DNA of 64,000 bases from Liquidambar formosana (lineage: Eukaryota; Streptophyta; Magnoliopsida; Saxifragales; Altingiaceae), in assembly GCA_039720395.1 (NCBI GenBank), contig CM077823.1, forward strand, positions 12,170,107 through 12,234,106. The letters run 5' to 3'. The notes under the pieces are model-generated. The model saw only the letters and a program-made list of their open reading frames with translations, searched no databases and had not been told where the DNA came from. Of this stretch, positions 11,964-22,739 are shown one piece after another; position 1 is the first letter of the stretch; each line of letters begins with the position of its first letter. The translations under genes were made by a program, and so were the position numbers.

Positions 11964-13983
11964 CATATATCATTTTTCTTAAATTTATGTTCTGATTTCG
12001 AGCCCTTTTGTTCTCATTCAATTCTCAAAAATCCTAGAATTTGGATTGCATATTTATATTTCACAGTCGCTTGATTCTTTGGGTTGCATTTCAAACTCTA
12101 ATTCATAGTCGCTTGATTATAGAAACCCTCACAAATTTGCAGTCTAGATCGCAAAATCTGATCTCCACTGTATGTATCTCAAACTCTGTTTGCTTTATCG
12201 AAGTGTTTTAGTTTTTGAAATTTGGTGATGGATCTGACCTTTTGCACAAGGGAAGCTATTGATTGGAATTTTAGTGTTTGGATTTTGATTTTATTGTGAT
12301 TTTTGTAGCAAAATCAACCTACATTAGAAGAAAAACCCATGTTTGGTTGCCGAGAAGGTTGTTAAAATTCCACACACTATTCTCTCTCCTTTGAGATTTA
12401 TGAACTTTGATGTGCTGATTATTGCAGAAATTAGGGGAAAATGACTACAAATGGAGCTCAAAGCTGCCACAGGTAGAATCTAATATTCTTCCACTGTTAT
12501 AAGACAAGGTGTTTGATAATATTCTTCCACTGTTAAGGTTAGATCTCATTTTTTGATATTGATTTAGTGTTATTAGTGTTAGTTATGCTTATAGTGTTTT
12601 TCTTGGAGTGTAAACTGTGTAGCTATTATTCAACACCTTTATGCTCCTGGGTAATATGTCTGCCCTCTGGTTGGGTTAAATATTCAAACTCCCATTTAAT
12701 ATAATTTCATGAGTTTGAAGTAATAAAGTAGATTTATCTTTTAAATATTTGGTATTCAATACTCAAGAACATTTTCACAGACATACACTAATTATTTGGA
12801 TTTTTGAGTTATACCTACGAAAGTCATTATCCTCATCCTTCTCTTTTCTCTCTTGTAAGTAGTAACTAGTATGTAAAGATTAGTTCTTTACTAAGAAAAA
12901 GGTAAGTAGCAAAGGTCGCTTCAGATTAAAGACAAGACCTCCTTAGCTAGCTGAAATGGGAATGGAGGAACAAGGACCAGCCTAATAGTAGATTAGCATG
13001 ACTGAATTTGTTGAAACTCATGAGGATAGACCCCTGAGCCTTGAGTAAAGACTCTGAGGAGATTGACATTATGCATCTTTTGGTTTTGCCCTATCTTTAA
13101 TATGTCATTTCTTCCATCTATGATGATTTCATCAGTCTCAAATTAAAATTTATTTGCCTCCAGTTGTGTCATTACTGTTTGTTAATACCATGTTATGGTC
13201 TGATCTTCACTTTTATTGAAGTTTTTACAACTCATAAAAAAATGGAATTAGAGAGAAAAAAGAAATTGATGATTTAGACACTATTCCCAATATCTATAAG
13301 AAGCTCATGTTATTATTATTATTATTTTTTTTGCAGGTTTCAGCAGCAAGCAAAACCTGCATTAATTTTTTTGCAGGTTTCAGCAGTAAGCAAAATCTTC
13401 CAGTTGGCCTTTACATTTCTGATTTGTTGTCATTTTAACTTTTTTAGCCCCTTTTTTTCTTTGTAGCTACATGATTTCTTTTGGTGCTTGGAATAATAAA
13501 GGATAAAGGTATTTTTTTTACTTTCTCAGCCTGTTTGGAATGGTTTTTGGTTTTTATATTGTAGTTTTTATGTTCTTGGGTTATGTTATAATAAGCTAGT
13601 TGAGTATTTGTATGCACAGTTTCAATTTTCAAAGCTTACAGGTTATATTGAGAACAGGAGAGGCCATTTGTGTGTTTGGGTCCATTTGTGTATTTGGGTC
13701 GGGTTAAATAAATTGGGCCAAACCTTTAGGAAGTAGCATGGGGTAACAGCATAACCTATTAGACTAATTAGCTTTGCCGGCTGTTTTGCATAAAAGGTTC
13801 CCGGCTGTTTTTTGGGCCAGCAATGACCACCTTTGCCGGCTGTAATTTTGTCTACCAGGATAGCTTTTGCCGACAGCAGCTTAGCCGGCTGATGTTGTGA
13901 CAGCCGGGGATGGATTTGCTGGCTGAAATAAGTGCATTCGTTGGCTGTTTTAACAGCTGGCAAAGCCTAAGTTTTTTGTAGTG
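11508..13983. mobile_element. CACTA (En/Spm, CMC) transposon, non-autonomous
   Basis: The 2476-base element begins CACTACAAAAATAATAG and ends CTAAGTTTTTTGTAGTG, giving the hallmark CACTACAAAAA inverted ends. It is flanked by a perfect 3-base duplication AAC (11505-11507, 13984-13986). Subterminal TTGCCGGCTGTTTT-type repeats occur in both end regions (11527-11605, 13772-13970), as in CACTA transposase-binding zones. No TNPA- or TNPD-like frame was seen. Instead 11690-12480 resembles a gene 5' end: a pyrimidine-rich leader, an ATG near 11898, and candidate exons closing in GTTGTT near 12360 and GTAGAA near 12472 after acceptors TTTTTGTAG and TTATTGCAG. This may be a captured host segment or the element's own transcript. 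Confidence 0.9.
13324..13398. repeat. Short tandem duplication in the CACTA interior
   Basis: TTTTTTGCAGGTTTCAGCAG followed by YAAGCAAAA appears twice, 43 bases apart. Each copy starts with a splice-acceptor-like TTTTTTGCAG. Confidence 0.7.
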
Positions 13984-14180
13984 AACATTCATGTTGGACA
14001 AGTGTTGTCTCATGATGTAGCCTTTGCTTGGTTGTGGTTGTTGACGATGAACATCATTGTGGGGTAGTCCAAGCCACAATGTCAGGTCGATCCCACCATC
14101 TATACCATCTCAGGGTAATTGCCCATCAATTTACGTCAACACAACTCCAAACATGTAAATACATTATACTATATTGTATT

Positions 14181-14554
14181 TTACGAAGTTGCTTCCCGGT
14201 GCTCTCGTCCTAGAAATGCTTCTTCTTCAAGGACTTCAGAGAAGTCTCTAAAAGCTGCTTTCTTTGTCGTCTTCTTGTCAGCTACGGTGCATGTATGTTT
14301 GTGTATTGTACCATTCACTTCAACCTCTACCGTAATGAAAGCCACACCATTGGTTCAAGATAAAAATGCATTTTTTTTCAAATTGTAGTGTTCCTTCTGA
14401 CATAGTTCATTCAACTCTCTCACAGGATGGAGCCTTACTATTCAGGTGTAAACATAGGCTCTAAAGAAGCCTTATGCTATTCAAAACTCTCTTTATTGTA
14501 TCCTGAATCGACAAGAATCGCATCAGCCAAAGATTCTATAATATCTCCAAGTAC
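14181..14554 (-). pseudogene. Dicer-like (DCL2-type) pseudogene, 3' fragment
   Basis: Read on the minus strand, the fragment opens after a splice acceptor (TTCAAAACAG at 14555) with VLGDIIESLADAILVDSGY, which matches the end of the second RNase III domain of plant Dicer-like enzymes; GD and IES carry catalytic acidic residues. It continues with LHPVRELNELCQKEHYNLKK and then a dsRNA-binding segment with TVEVEVNGTIHKHTC and ADKKTTKKAA, stopping at TAA 14181-14183. Dicers cut long dsRNA into siRNAs, and DCL2 makes 22-nt siRNAs. At least one frame slip lies between the RNase III and LHPVREL parts, and an in-frame TGA precedes TNGVAF, so it cannot encode a Dicer. PAZ, helicase and first RNase III exons were not found. 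The retained acceptor suggests a genomic rather than a reverse-transcribed copy. DCL2 is the closest fit from memory; another Dicer-like paralogue is possible. Confidence 0.85.
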
Positions 14555-14639
14555 CTGTTTTGAACATTTTTTTGGGAAAAAAAAAATTCTAATAAGTTAT
14601 AAATGCCTCATGTATATTTGAAACAGCAAGAAAAGAAAA

Positions 14640-16238
14640 TGGGGGCAAAAAAATATAGGAAAAATTACAAAAAAGCATAGGTAGTGGATACAAAGTATTT
14701 GAAAAATAAGAAATAGATAGCAATACGAGGGGGGAAAAATAAATCCTCAATCCTTTATGAAGTAAGATTACGAATCAATAGAGAAAAGATATAAATGTTA
14801 AAATTTAATACTACTTCCAAGTTTCGTCCCCAAATCCTTAATCCTTTCTGGTGGAATTTTATTAGGTAGTTCAACATAATAATATGGACTCCACTCCACA
14901 TGATAAAAAAGTATAACGACTAAAAAGAGGACCTTCTTGATTAGAAAAAATGTAACATTTCAGCCTTACAACTCTTTCAGGAAGTCCAAATTCTTGAAAG
15001 CCTTCATTATTTTTTTCTATCTACATTATCATTGTAGATTCTTGAAAGTCTTTTAGAAAGCCAAAATTATCCAAGTTTCGAGAGGGCATACTGTTCACAG
15101 AAGTGGTCATAATTGAGCAGGAAATTTGAATCTGTGTCTCTTCAAAATGTTGTTCAAGTTAACTAACATGTATAGCTATAGACAGAAAACCAACACAAAT
15201 ATGAAATCAGGGTTGAAATTTTATACACAGATTGGCTGTTGAACATATGAGCACCTCACTGAAATTGCATAAAGCTAATATATACAGCAGACATAATTCA
15301 AGTTTAAACCATGCATGGCCTCACAGTAATCAATGTTACCAAATCATTGTTGCAAAAAAGGAAGAAAATTTTCTTGATTGTTTTTAACTAGCGAGAACCG
15401 AATTAGGGACAAAGGAAGGAAAGAAATCAAATAACAATAATTATTAATTACTTGTTGGTTCTTTTAAAACTTGAACAGAAATCGGATCTTCCTTGCATTT
15501 CAAACTTGAACAGAAGTCATGTCTTCCTTGTGAAAACAACAATAATTAGGTTGCTAAAACTTTCCCATATAGCATGTGCAGTCCCATATGCACCATGCAA
15601 TTACTAAGCCCTCTTAGCCCTGTGTGATCAAGAAATGTTTCTTATTCTGCAAGAACAGAGTTAGGGACCTGGGAAGGCAAGAAATCAAACAAATCAAAAG
15701 ATACTTGAATTTCTCTCCTAGTCATGAAGACATGATCCTCAAAAATCTGACAAAAGACAACAATAGAAAGCTTAAGAATCAAACTCAAAAAGAAACTTGA
15801 GAATTTCAACAATAATGAAGCTGGATATCCAATCAACAACTAAAGAAAAGAAACAACAACGAAATTTCAATTAGTTATGGCCTTTACAACGCTAATAAAT
15901 GCATCCATAAACACATTAAGACAGTTTAAACACATCCGAATGTATCCTTCTACAATAAAAAAATAAAAAAGAGTTTCCATTTAATTTCCTCATACAATCG
16001 AGTTTTATTTTTAAAAAATAAATGAAAAATGCATTGCTCTGTGTGTTTAGGGTACAAGCATGCATGTACATACATAAGCAAAATCCAAAATGGTTGCAAT
16101 GTAAAAATAATTCAATTCACCAATTGCAATCAAGTATTATATATCCCGCCAGCTACAAGTTACAACATTCTAGAGCTAGAGAAGTTAATTTATGAACAAG
16201 GAACCAAATTCAACATCCATTTAAACATGTTAAAAATA
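14640..16238. other. Gene-free stretch with worn duplications
   Basis: No coding signal. Segments around 15380-15640 (GAATTAGGGAC, AACTTTCCCATATAG, GTGATCAAG) recur in altered form at 15655-15700 and 16570-16860, showing old local duplication or copies of one unidentified repeat. Confidence 0.4.
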
Positions 16239-16438
16239 ACAGGCTCTGAAGGCTTAAAAACACAAATTTGTTTTAAATTCTAGCCTAACCAAGGTGTGGA
16301 GTCTTATAAACAGAAGGGCAAAAAGGTTCCGCCACTTCCAGGATAATAGGCTCTAACGGCTTAAAAACACGAACTTGTATTAAAAAACTTTGGCCTAACT
16401 AAGGTGTAGAGTCTCATATGCAGAAGGGCAGAAAGGTT
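16239..16438. repeat. Tandem duplication, ~105-bp unit
   Basis: Two units near 16239-16330 and 16346-16438 share AGGCTCTRAMGGCTTAAAAA, a GCCTAACYAAGGTGTRGAGT segment and CAGAAGGGCARAAAGGTT. No coding value is apparent. Confidence 0.75.
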
Positions 16439-17282
16439 AAGCTTACCATTACATTACAATTTCAACATAGCACAACTATTGCCAACTAAGGTTACATTTC
16501 CAAGATGCGACAACTACAATCATACAAATGCCCAAATGACCAAAACAGATCACGCAATCATACAACTCAGATCTTCCTCGCCAAAACAACCATAATTAAG
16601 TGGCTAGAACTTTCCCATATAGAATTCTTGAAAGGAAAAACGATAAATATAAAAAAGTTCCATGTACCTTGCTTATCCCAACACCACCTATCTGAAGTAT
16701 CAACTATCAAGCCTGCTTCATATATATATATAACAAGGGTGTCTGGATATTCACCCCTAACTAAATGCTCAAGCATTATAGTCCCCCCTAGTCCCACACA
16801 CACCGTACAATTACCAGGCCCATTCGGCCCTAGGTGATCAAGTCATGTTTCCTATTCCACACACATTCATGGTAAATAAAGGTTTGTGACAAGCATATAT
16901 AGCCTAAGAAGTTCAAATTCAGACATAGTTTAACTTCTCAAGAGAAGATATTAACTACATTGCTACACTTATATTATGAATTCATAAAAAAACAATATAC
17001 AATTATAATATGTTTTCATGATACACAAATATTAAAACCGAAAGTATCCATACTAAATTAGCCAGTTAACCATGTATTAGCAGAAATAAACATAGCTCTT
17101 CAAAAGGGCCAGTTCAAGAAACTTGGATAATTACCTAGACGAAGAAGGAATTCTCTATGCTAATTTCCAGACAATCTTCTGCCCTGCTTGAATGCTTGTT
17201 TTTGACGGTTGCTTCTGTATCTAAAAGAAGAATATAGCCGCACGCAAATTGTAGTGTTGACTGGTATAGCTATTACTTATCA

Positions 17283-17402
17283 ACCTCGACTTCAAATGTG
17301 CCTTGTACAGCTTCGTAGAATACAAATTGAACTGGTTGCACCTGATTTGGAAGCTCTGGATTCACTTTATTAGTAGCTAATGGCATAACAGCTTGTGTCT
17401 GG
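17283..17402 (-). pseudogene. Possible terminal exon of an unidentified gene
   Basis: On the minus strand an acceptor-like ATTGTGCCAG is followed by 39 codons with no stop, then TAA (17283-17285). The reading begins TQAVMPLATNKVNPELPNQV and ends FVFYEAVQGTFEVEVDK. Composition and phase look like real coding sequence, not repeat. A donor-like TAG/GTAATT near 17133 would put an intron in the 3' untranslated region. I do not recognise the family. The same strand carries exons of gene copy B 6-9 kb upstream, so this could be its last exon, but that link is only positional. Confidence 0.35.
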
Positions 17403-17589
17403 CACAATTAGCCATGAATCCAAAAAAGGTAAAAGAAGAAGTATTAGCCAACATTAAAACAAAAAGTCTTCAAGTAATCCAAAAAAGGGAAGATAAACAT
17501 TCAATGCTAAAATCACTCAGCAAAGCTTAACCCCAACTTCTTGAGGTCAGCTAGTGTGTAGTATTTTGAAAAACCTTTTACTTATTTTT

Positions 17590-18118
17590 AAATAAGAAAA
17601 TAGAACTTCTAAAAGAGAAATTTTAGCAGTTTGTACAATTATGTTGCTTTGAAATGGATCCCAAATAAACAATAATTGGTATACTGTTCTGAAAAAATAG
17701 AAACAAATTGCAAATTGACTAATATCTCCACATTTTCTATTAGATAAGTTATGTGTGTTGCACTCATGATACCTATTTAATACTTGACCTTTCGAGTAAA
17801 AAATTCAACATGGTTATTCATTGTAACATGTTCAGGTTGACCTACTTAGTCAAGTACTTGTCTCTCGACATAACACACCAACACAAATTGTCACCTCTAG
17901 CTATACTACCCACACAAACCCATCCAGTAAAGACAACGTTCAAACTCTTGATAAAACTTGAACATAAATTTCAGAATTGCATTAAAGAAACGTTCCACCA
18001 CAGCCTAATGGCATCTAGAAACATAATTGAATATTACATCAACTTTCACATAATAAAATATTATTCTCTTAAACCTCAACAAGTCATTAGAAACTTTAAA
18101 ATAGGCTAGGAAAAACAT
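17590..18118. other. Gene-free stretch
   Basis: AT-rich with no coding signal that I trust. The 118-residue plus-strand ORF at 17753-18109 has no recognisable domain and sits in sequence with intergenic composition. The segment at 17520-17560 (CCCCAACTTCTTGAGGTCAG) recalls the end of some plant SINEs but lacks a tail or target duplication. Confidence 0.3.
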
Positions 18119-18304
18119 TTTAGGTTTCAAGGCAACCTAAGTTGCATGTATTAATAAAATATTAATGTACAAAAATAAACCAAATCCAAGTTCCCTTTTT
18201 TTTTTTTCCAAAAAATTTAGTAGATAATAGTTAAATTAAAATTCAAAGGTAGTCGACTCCACATTAAGTTTTATTCTTACTTTTTGTTGGATGGATAACA
18301 CATT
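18119..18304. repeat. Local duplication, left part (interrupted by LINE)
   Basis: This block continues at 20735-20850 beyond the LINE. Joined, it matches 22740-22830 and 23290-23450, for example ACCTAAGTTGCATGTATTAA against ACCTAAGTTATTGCTTGTAT and TGTTGGATGGATAAC against TGGTGGATGGATAAC. A third, weaker copy lies at 23560-23720. Confidence 0.65.
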
Positions 18305-20738
18305 TTTATTATTGTTATTATTTTTTTTTTTGGTTCGAAGGAAAGAGCAAAAAGAAAACTAAGGCCAAGGCACTGGCATACTAGATCATTAAACAGAAAA
18401 GTCCCCAAACTAGGAGGAGGCTCAACAAGAAGAACCGGCCTTGAGTAACTGTGACTCCAATTGGCGATGAAGTCAGCACATGAGTTCCCTTCATGGAGGG
18501 TATGCAAAAGAGAAACGTCCCATGGACGAGAGAGAAAGTCTCTGCAATCAAGAATGAGAGAACCCAGGGGATGTAGTAGAGGATCACCACTTGTTATGAG
18601 CTTGATAGCAACTTCACAATCAGATTCTACTTGAATATGAGTAAACCCATTATCCCATGCCAATTTAAGGCCCATTCTTATACCACATAGTTCAGTTTCA
18701 GTACTGAAGGAATCCCCCATCTTGAAAGCAAAACCCATAAGCCATCCTCCCTGATCATTTCTAAATAGTCCTCCGACAGCAGCTGGGCCTGGGTTGCCAT
18801 AGCAACTTTCATCAGTCTTTATTTTAACATAACCTTAAGGGGGTTTAAACTATTTAACAAGTCTAGGAGGGGGAGGAGTCTCAAGATGAGGGTCAAAAGC
18901 CTTTGCAAATTGTCAATGAGGGAGAAGATGAGGTGCATCACTTCTGTGAGGGTACTCTGGTGATTAGAAATAACTTCCCTGTTGCGGGTTTTCCAAATGT
19001 TCCACACAATGGCAAGAAAACAAACACTCCAGATCCGGCTCGACAAGTCTCTTTTGTGAGAAGTAGAATTATTTTGAAGCCAAGAAGTAAGAGAAGTATT
19101 GAAGAAATTTGTTTGAATGGAGGTGTCAATAAATCTTTCCCAAATCAAATGAGCTTTAGGATAGTCTCTTAGAATATGAAGAACATTTTCCTTGTAGAGG
19201 TGGCATCGAGAACAGGAGGGAGAGTTGGTCATATGACGAATGAAACGCATTTGATTAGTCATAAGCTTCTTGTGGGTAGCAAGCCATGGGAAGTGTTTGA
19301 GTTTATTTAGACCTTTGAGTTTCTAAATCCAAAGCCAATTGGAATGGATTCCCTGATAATCAGCAAGGATGATGAGCATATCATAAGCCGACTTGATGGA
19401 GAATTGACCAGAAGATTCTTCACCCCAAATCAGTTTGTTATCCATAGATTCCAAGGAATTGCAATTCCTAGAATTTTGTTGACCACGGCTAGAAGGAGGT
19501 AAGTAAGAAGCCTTGAGAGACACCATTACTTATTAGAATCAATGACATCTGCTTGATATCATGCATTGGGGTGGATATTTGGAACCACATTATTAAGAGC
19601 TCCAAAGCCCAACCAATTGTCATTCCAAAAGGATATATGTGTACCAGTTCCCAATCTCCATAGAAGACTTTGTTTAAGGATGTCCACACCTTTTATTATA
19701 GATTTCCACATGAAAGAAGTAGAGGAACTAGCAGTACCTTCCAAAAGAGAGCCATTCTTGATGTATTTGTCATACATACTTCGAACCCAAAAGGTACTAG
19801 GACTGGAAAGCATATGCCAACCAAGTTTGGCAAGATGTGCAAGATTGGTTTCCCTCATCTAACGAATGCCTAAGCCTCCAATCTTCTTGGGTTGACAAAC
19901 TGTCTTCCAATTAACAAGGTGGGTTTTCCTAATATCTGGCCTATCATTCCATAGGAAATCCCAGTTGCATTTGTCCAATTTATCACAAACTCCCAAGGGG
20001 AGGGCATTAGTTTGCATGACATAAATGGGTATAGCAAAAGAAACTGATTTACCAAAGTAGCTCTCCCTGCAAGATTTAGCATTTTGGCTTTCCAAGAGGA
20101 CAGTTTGGACTTGACTGTATCCACAATTGAATTGAGGGTAGCTTTAGAGGTCATATTGTGAATCAACTGGACTCCAAGATACTTCCCAAGGTTGGAGGTA
20201 AGAGAACTACCACAAGTTTAGGCTGATTGTTCTACCAATAGAATTGGGTAAATTAGGGGAAATGTAGAGTTTGGACTTGGCATAATTGACACATTCCCTA
20301 GAAGCCTGTCTAAACTGATCTAAGATATTCATAATGAGCTCAGCTTGAGGTTGAGATGGTCGGCTTAACAAAATAAGGTCATCAGCATAGAATAGGTGAG
20401 AGACTTTAATTCCACCTCTTGAAAGGGCTATATATTTCCATAGATCTTCTCCAACAGCATGGTCAATCATTTGAGAAAGTTTCTCCATTCATGGGACAAA
20501 GATATAAGGAGACAGAGGGGGTCCTTGTCTTAGACCTCTTTGAGGATGAAACAAGTCTAGCTTTTCCCCATTCCATAAAAGACTGATAGAAGTGGAGGTG
20601 ATGCAGTACATAATAAAATCAATAGTCGAAGGAAGGAAATTGAAGTCTTCAAGTGTTGCTCGAATGAAACTCCACTGAATTCAATCATAGGCTTTGGAGA
20701 GATCAATCTTTAAAGCCATAAGTCCTACCCTGATGGAA
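18305..20738 (-). mobile_element. L1-type LINE, 5'-truncated, with RNase H
   Basis: In minus-strand order: reverse transcriptase remnants (MALKIDLSKAYD near 20720, GLRQGPPLSPYIF near 20540, the catalytic FYADDLILLS with YADD at 20378-20389), the post-RT segment (KLSSWKAKMLNLAGRATLVN), a zf-RVT region (ISFWNDNWLG; SRCHLYKENVLHIL), then a C-terminal RNase H (about 18360-18835) with acidic residues in KTDES, ETELCG, ESDCE and SCADF. Plant L1 elements with such a tail are well known. The 3' end is a T-rich tail on the plus strand. Flanking repeats GGATAACACATT (18293-18304) and GGAAAACACATT (20735-20746) are the target duplication. The endonuclease and ORF1 are missing, and several stops and frameshifts show it is dead. 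Confidence 0.92.
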
Positions 20739-20989
20739 AACACATTACATAACTTGTAGTATTGTTCAATTAATGCCACGACTGAGGTGAACTATTTAAT
20801 CAACTATGGAAAAAATGTAAACAAATAAAGAAAAAAAGATTAAAAAAAAAAAAAGAAAAGGAAATCTAGATGAAAGAAAGACACTAAGAATATGTATTGC
20901 ATTTAGATATATTAAAAGTAGGTAAATCAGCAATCAACTCCTTATTCATCGATCATACAATAGGAGAATGAGACTAAAAAGCCAGACAC

Positions 20990-21735
20990 AAAATTTTGGA
21001 ATGCTCCAAAACTCTTACTTGTTTGCGAAACCAAAACTTAGTATCTGAATGCAATACCTTTAGAATTGGAATCATCATTCTATGTAGCCCAGCCATACAA
21101 CTTCTCTCCAAGGTGCTTTGCAGTTTCCCAGTTCCTTTTTTCATGATGATCTACTTCAAATGCCTTCTTAAACATTATCGTGTTTGTGAATCCAGGGCCC
21201 ATCTCTATTAAACTCCACAGTGGCACACCCTGAATGACCTCTATAGCTCCATAATAGGATGAACTCTCATGGGATTAAACCCTTGCCTCGCTAAAGCCTC
21301 ACTAAGCCTTGTACCATTATTGTTCATCCTTCCATTCCACACTAATGTTTCTTACAATTCCCACCCATGGCCAAAGAAACAGCCCATTAGTGTCGTTTCA
21401 TTAGGAAGTGCAGTCTTCGGTGTGGATTGTGATGGACTTATTGAATTAAGCAAGATATCTCCCCATATACTTCACCAATGCCAAATGCCTTGCCTTCTCT
21501 TTAGTACTCCTGATCTGTGAGCCTCTACCAATAGTAGAAGCATATATGTTAGAGAAGAACTTTGTAGAGATAATCCTGCTTCTTCTTCCCCGGGTAGTAT
21601 GGGGCATCGAAGAACAGTATTAGACATTTTCACCTTTAACATGTTGTTCTTCAATTGAATGTAACATTTATCTTTGTAATCATCCAACGTACTTTGATTC
21701 ACATCACATCTGTGTCTTCTTCTGAGCTGTGAGAC
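20990..21735 (-). pseudogene. XS-domain RdDM gene pseudogene (FDM/IDN2/SGS3-like)
   Basis: On the minus strand it starts with MSHSSEEDTDV, slips frame, and continues TLDDYKDKCYIQLKNN and KVKMSNTVLRCPILPG, which is the zf-XS zinc-finger region. A second slip gives GKKKQDYLYKVLL, the typical continuation. Further on come LFLWPWVGIV, FKKAFEVDHHEKRNW and LGEKLYGW, matching the XS domain. Plant proteins with zf-XS then XS (FACTOR OF DNA METHYLATION, IDN2, SGS3) bind dsRNA in RNA-directed DNA methylation or tasiRNA synthesis; the SSEED start points to the FDM/IDN2 branch. The finger has lost a cysteine, and many stops and shifts are present. The coiled-coil and XH parts are absent. No intron is evident across the two domains. 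Confidence 0.85.
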
Positions 21736-22079
21736 ATGTCAAAACTTGAAATGCAAAATTTTTCAAGATGTTATCCATACTGAACATTCTTACCTCAATC
21801 CCCCTATAGTTGCTGAGACAACTGCCAAAGGAAAAGAGTAGCAGATCGACTTCAAGGACTTAATTAAGTTCTGTTTTGTTTTGGTTGCAAGATTGTTTGG
21901 TTGTTAAGAAAATGCAAGAAAAGAAGAAAAATCAAATCTCTAAAATCTTTGTTCTATTTTTCCAATTCCTTTGCAATGAATAACACGACTCTCAGCTAAT
22001 TTAGAGAGTTTCATTACGCTTAACAGTCCCAAATAATGAAAAACCTAAAGGTCCACTATCTTAACATCTCTTATCCTTT
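21736..22079. other. Gene-free stretch upstream of the XS pseudogene
   Basis: No coding signal. By position it would include the former 5' flank or first intron of the XS-domain pseudogene. No TATA box could be picked out with confidence. Confidence 0.3.
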
Positions 22080-22634
22080 CCTACATTTTGTCAGCAACCA
22101 AACATGAAATCAATGAGAAACTAGACTCTAAAGAGCTAGCGTTCCTTGTTTCCTAGCTCACAAACAACAAAAAAACTTGAGATTCATAATTTCAATTGCT
22201 TCTGTTTTCCCTACATTTTCTCAGCAACCAAACAAAACAACAATGAGAAACTCCCCCGTAACCATCACTTTTCTCAGTCACATACAACAAAAAACCTAAT
22301 ATCCATAATTTCATACCTCTTCTATTTTCCTACATTTCTGTGAGCAACCAAACAGAGAACCAAAAAAACAGAAATTACCTAAAGCATAGAATCCAACCCG
22401 ATTCCCCCCACCCCCCAAACTCACCCTTAATTAACCATCAGTACTTTTTCTAAGTCATACAACAAAAAACGTAATATTCATACTTTCATACCCCTTCTAT
22501 TTTCCTATATTTCTGTGAGCAACCAAACAGAGCACCACAAAAACAGAAATTACCTGAAGCATAAAATCCAACCCCAATCTCCCCCCCCCCCCCCCCCCCC
22601 CCCCCCCACAAAAAAAAAAAAAAAAAAAAAAAAA
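22080..22634. repeat. Tandem repeats (~180 bp) ending in poly-C/poly-A
   Basis: Units centred near 22100, 22225, 22340 and 22510 share CTACATTTYTGTGAGCAACC, then an AAACAGAAATTACCTRAAGC segment and AATCCAACCC. The last unit runs into about 29 C then about 25 A (22580-22634), a place likely to be unstable in cloning and sequencing. Confidence 0.7.
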
Positions 22635-22739
22635 CCCATGTCTATCTAATTTTGTCACACCTTGTTTATTTAATTTTTGTACATAAAGAGACAGTAAATT
22701 CCATTAAGAATGGAAGTTGTAACTATTAGTAACATCATT

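Larger units (their letters stand above)
11191..14120. mobile_element. Palindromic foldback element split by a CACTA transposon
   Basis: The left arm 11191-11337 reappears inverted at about 13987-14120. Shared blocks include ATAGATGGTGGGATCG, CTTGGACTACC, ACTTGTCCAA and the CATCATG segment. Removing the CACTA insert leaves about 450 bases: two ~140-base arms around a ~170-base spacer. The arms are some 75-80% alike by eye. There is no ORF of its own; class not assigned. Confidence 0.65.

Noticed and set aside
17515..17560. SINE-like end segment
   Set aside because: No tail, no target duplication and only about 30 bases of resemblance.
18381..19172. Extra ORFs on both strands around the LINE RNase H
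   Set aside because: Shadows of the LINE ORF2 frame.
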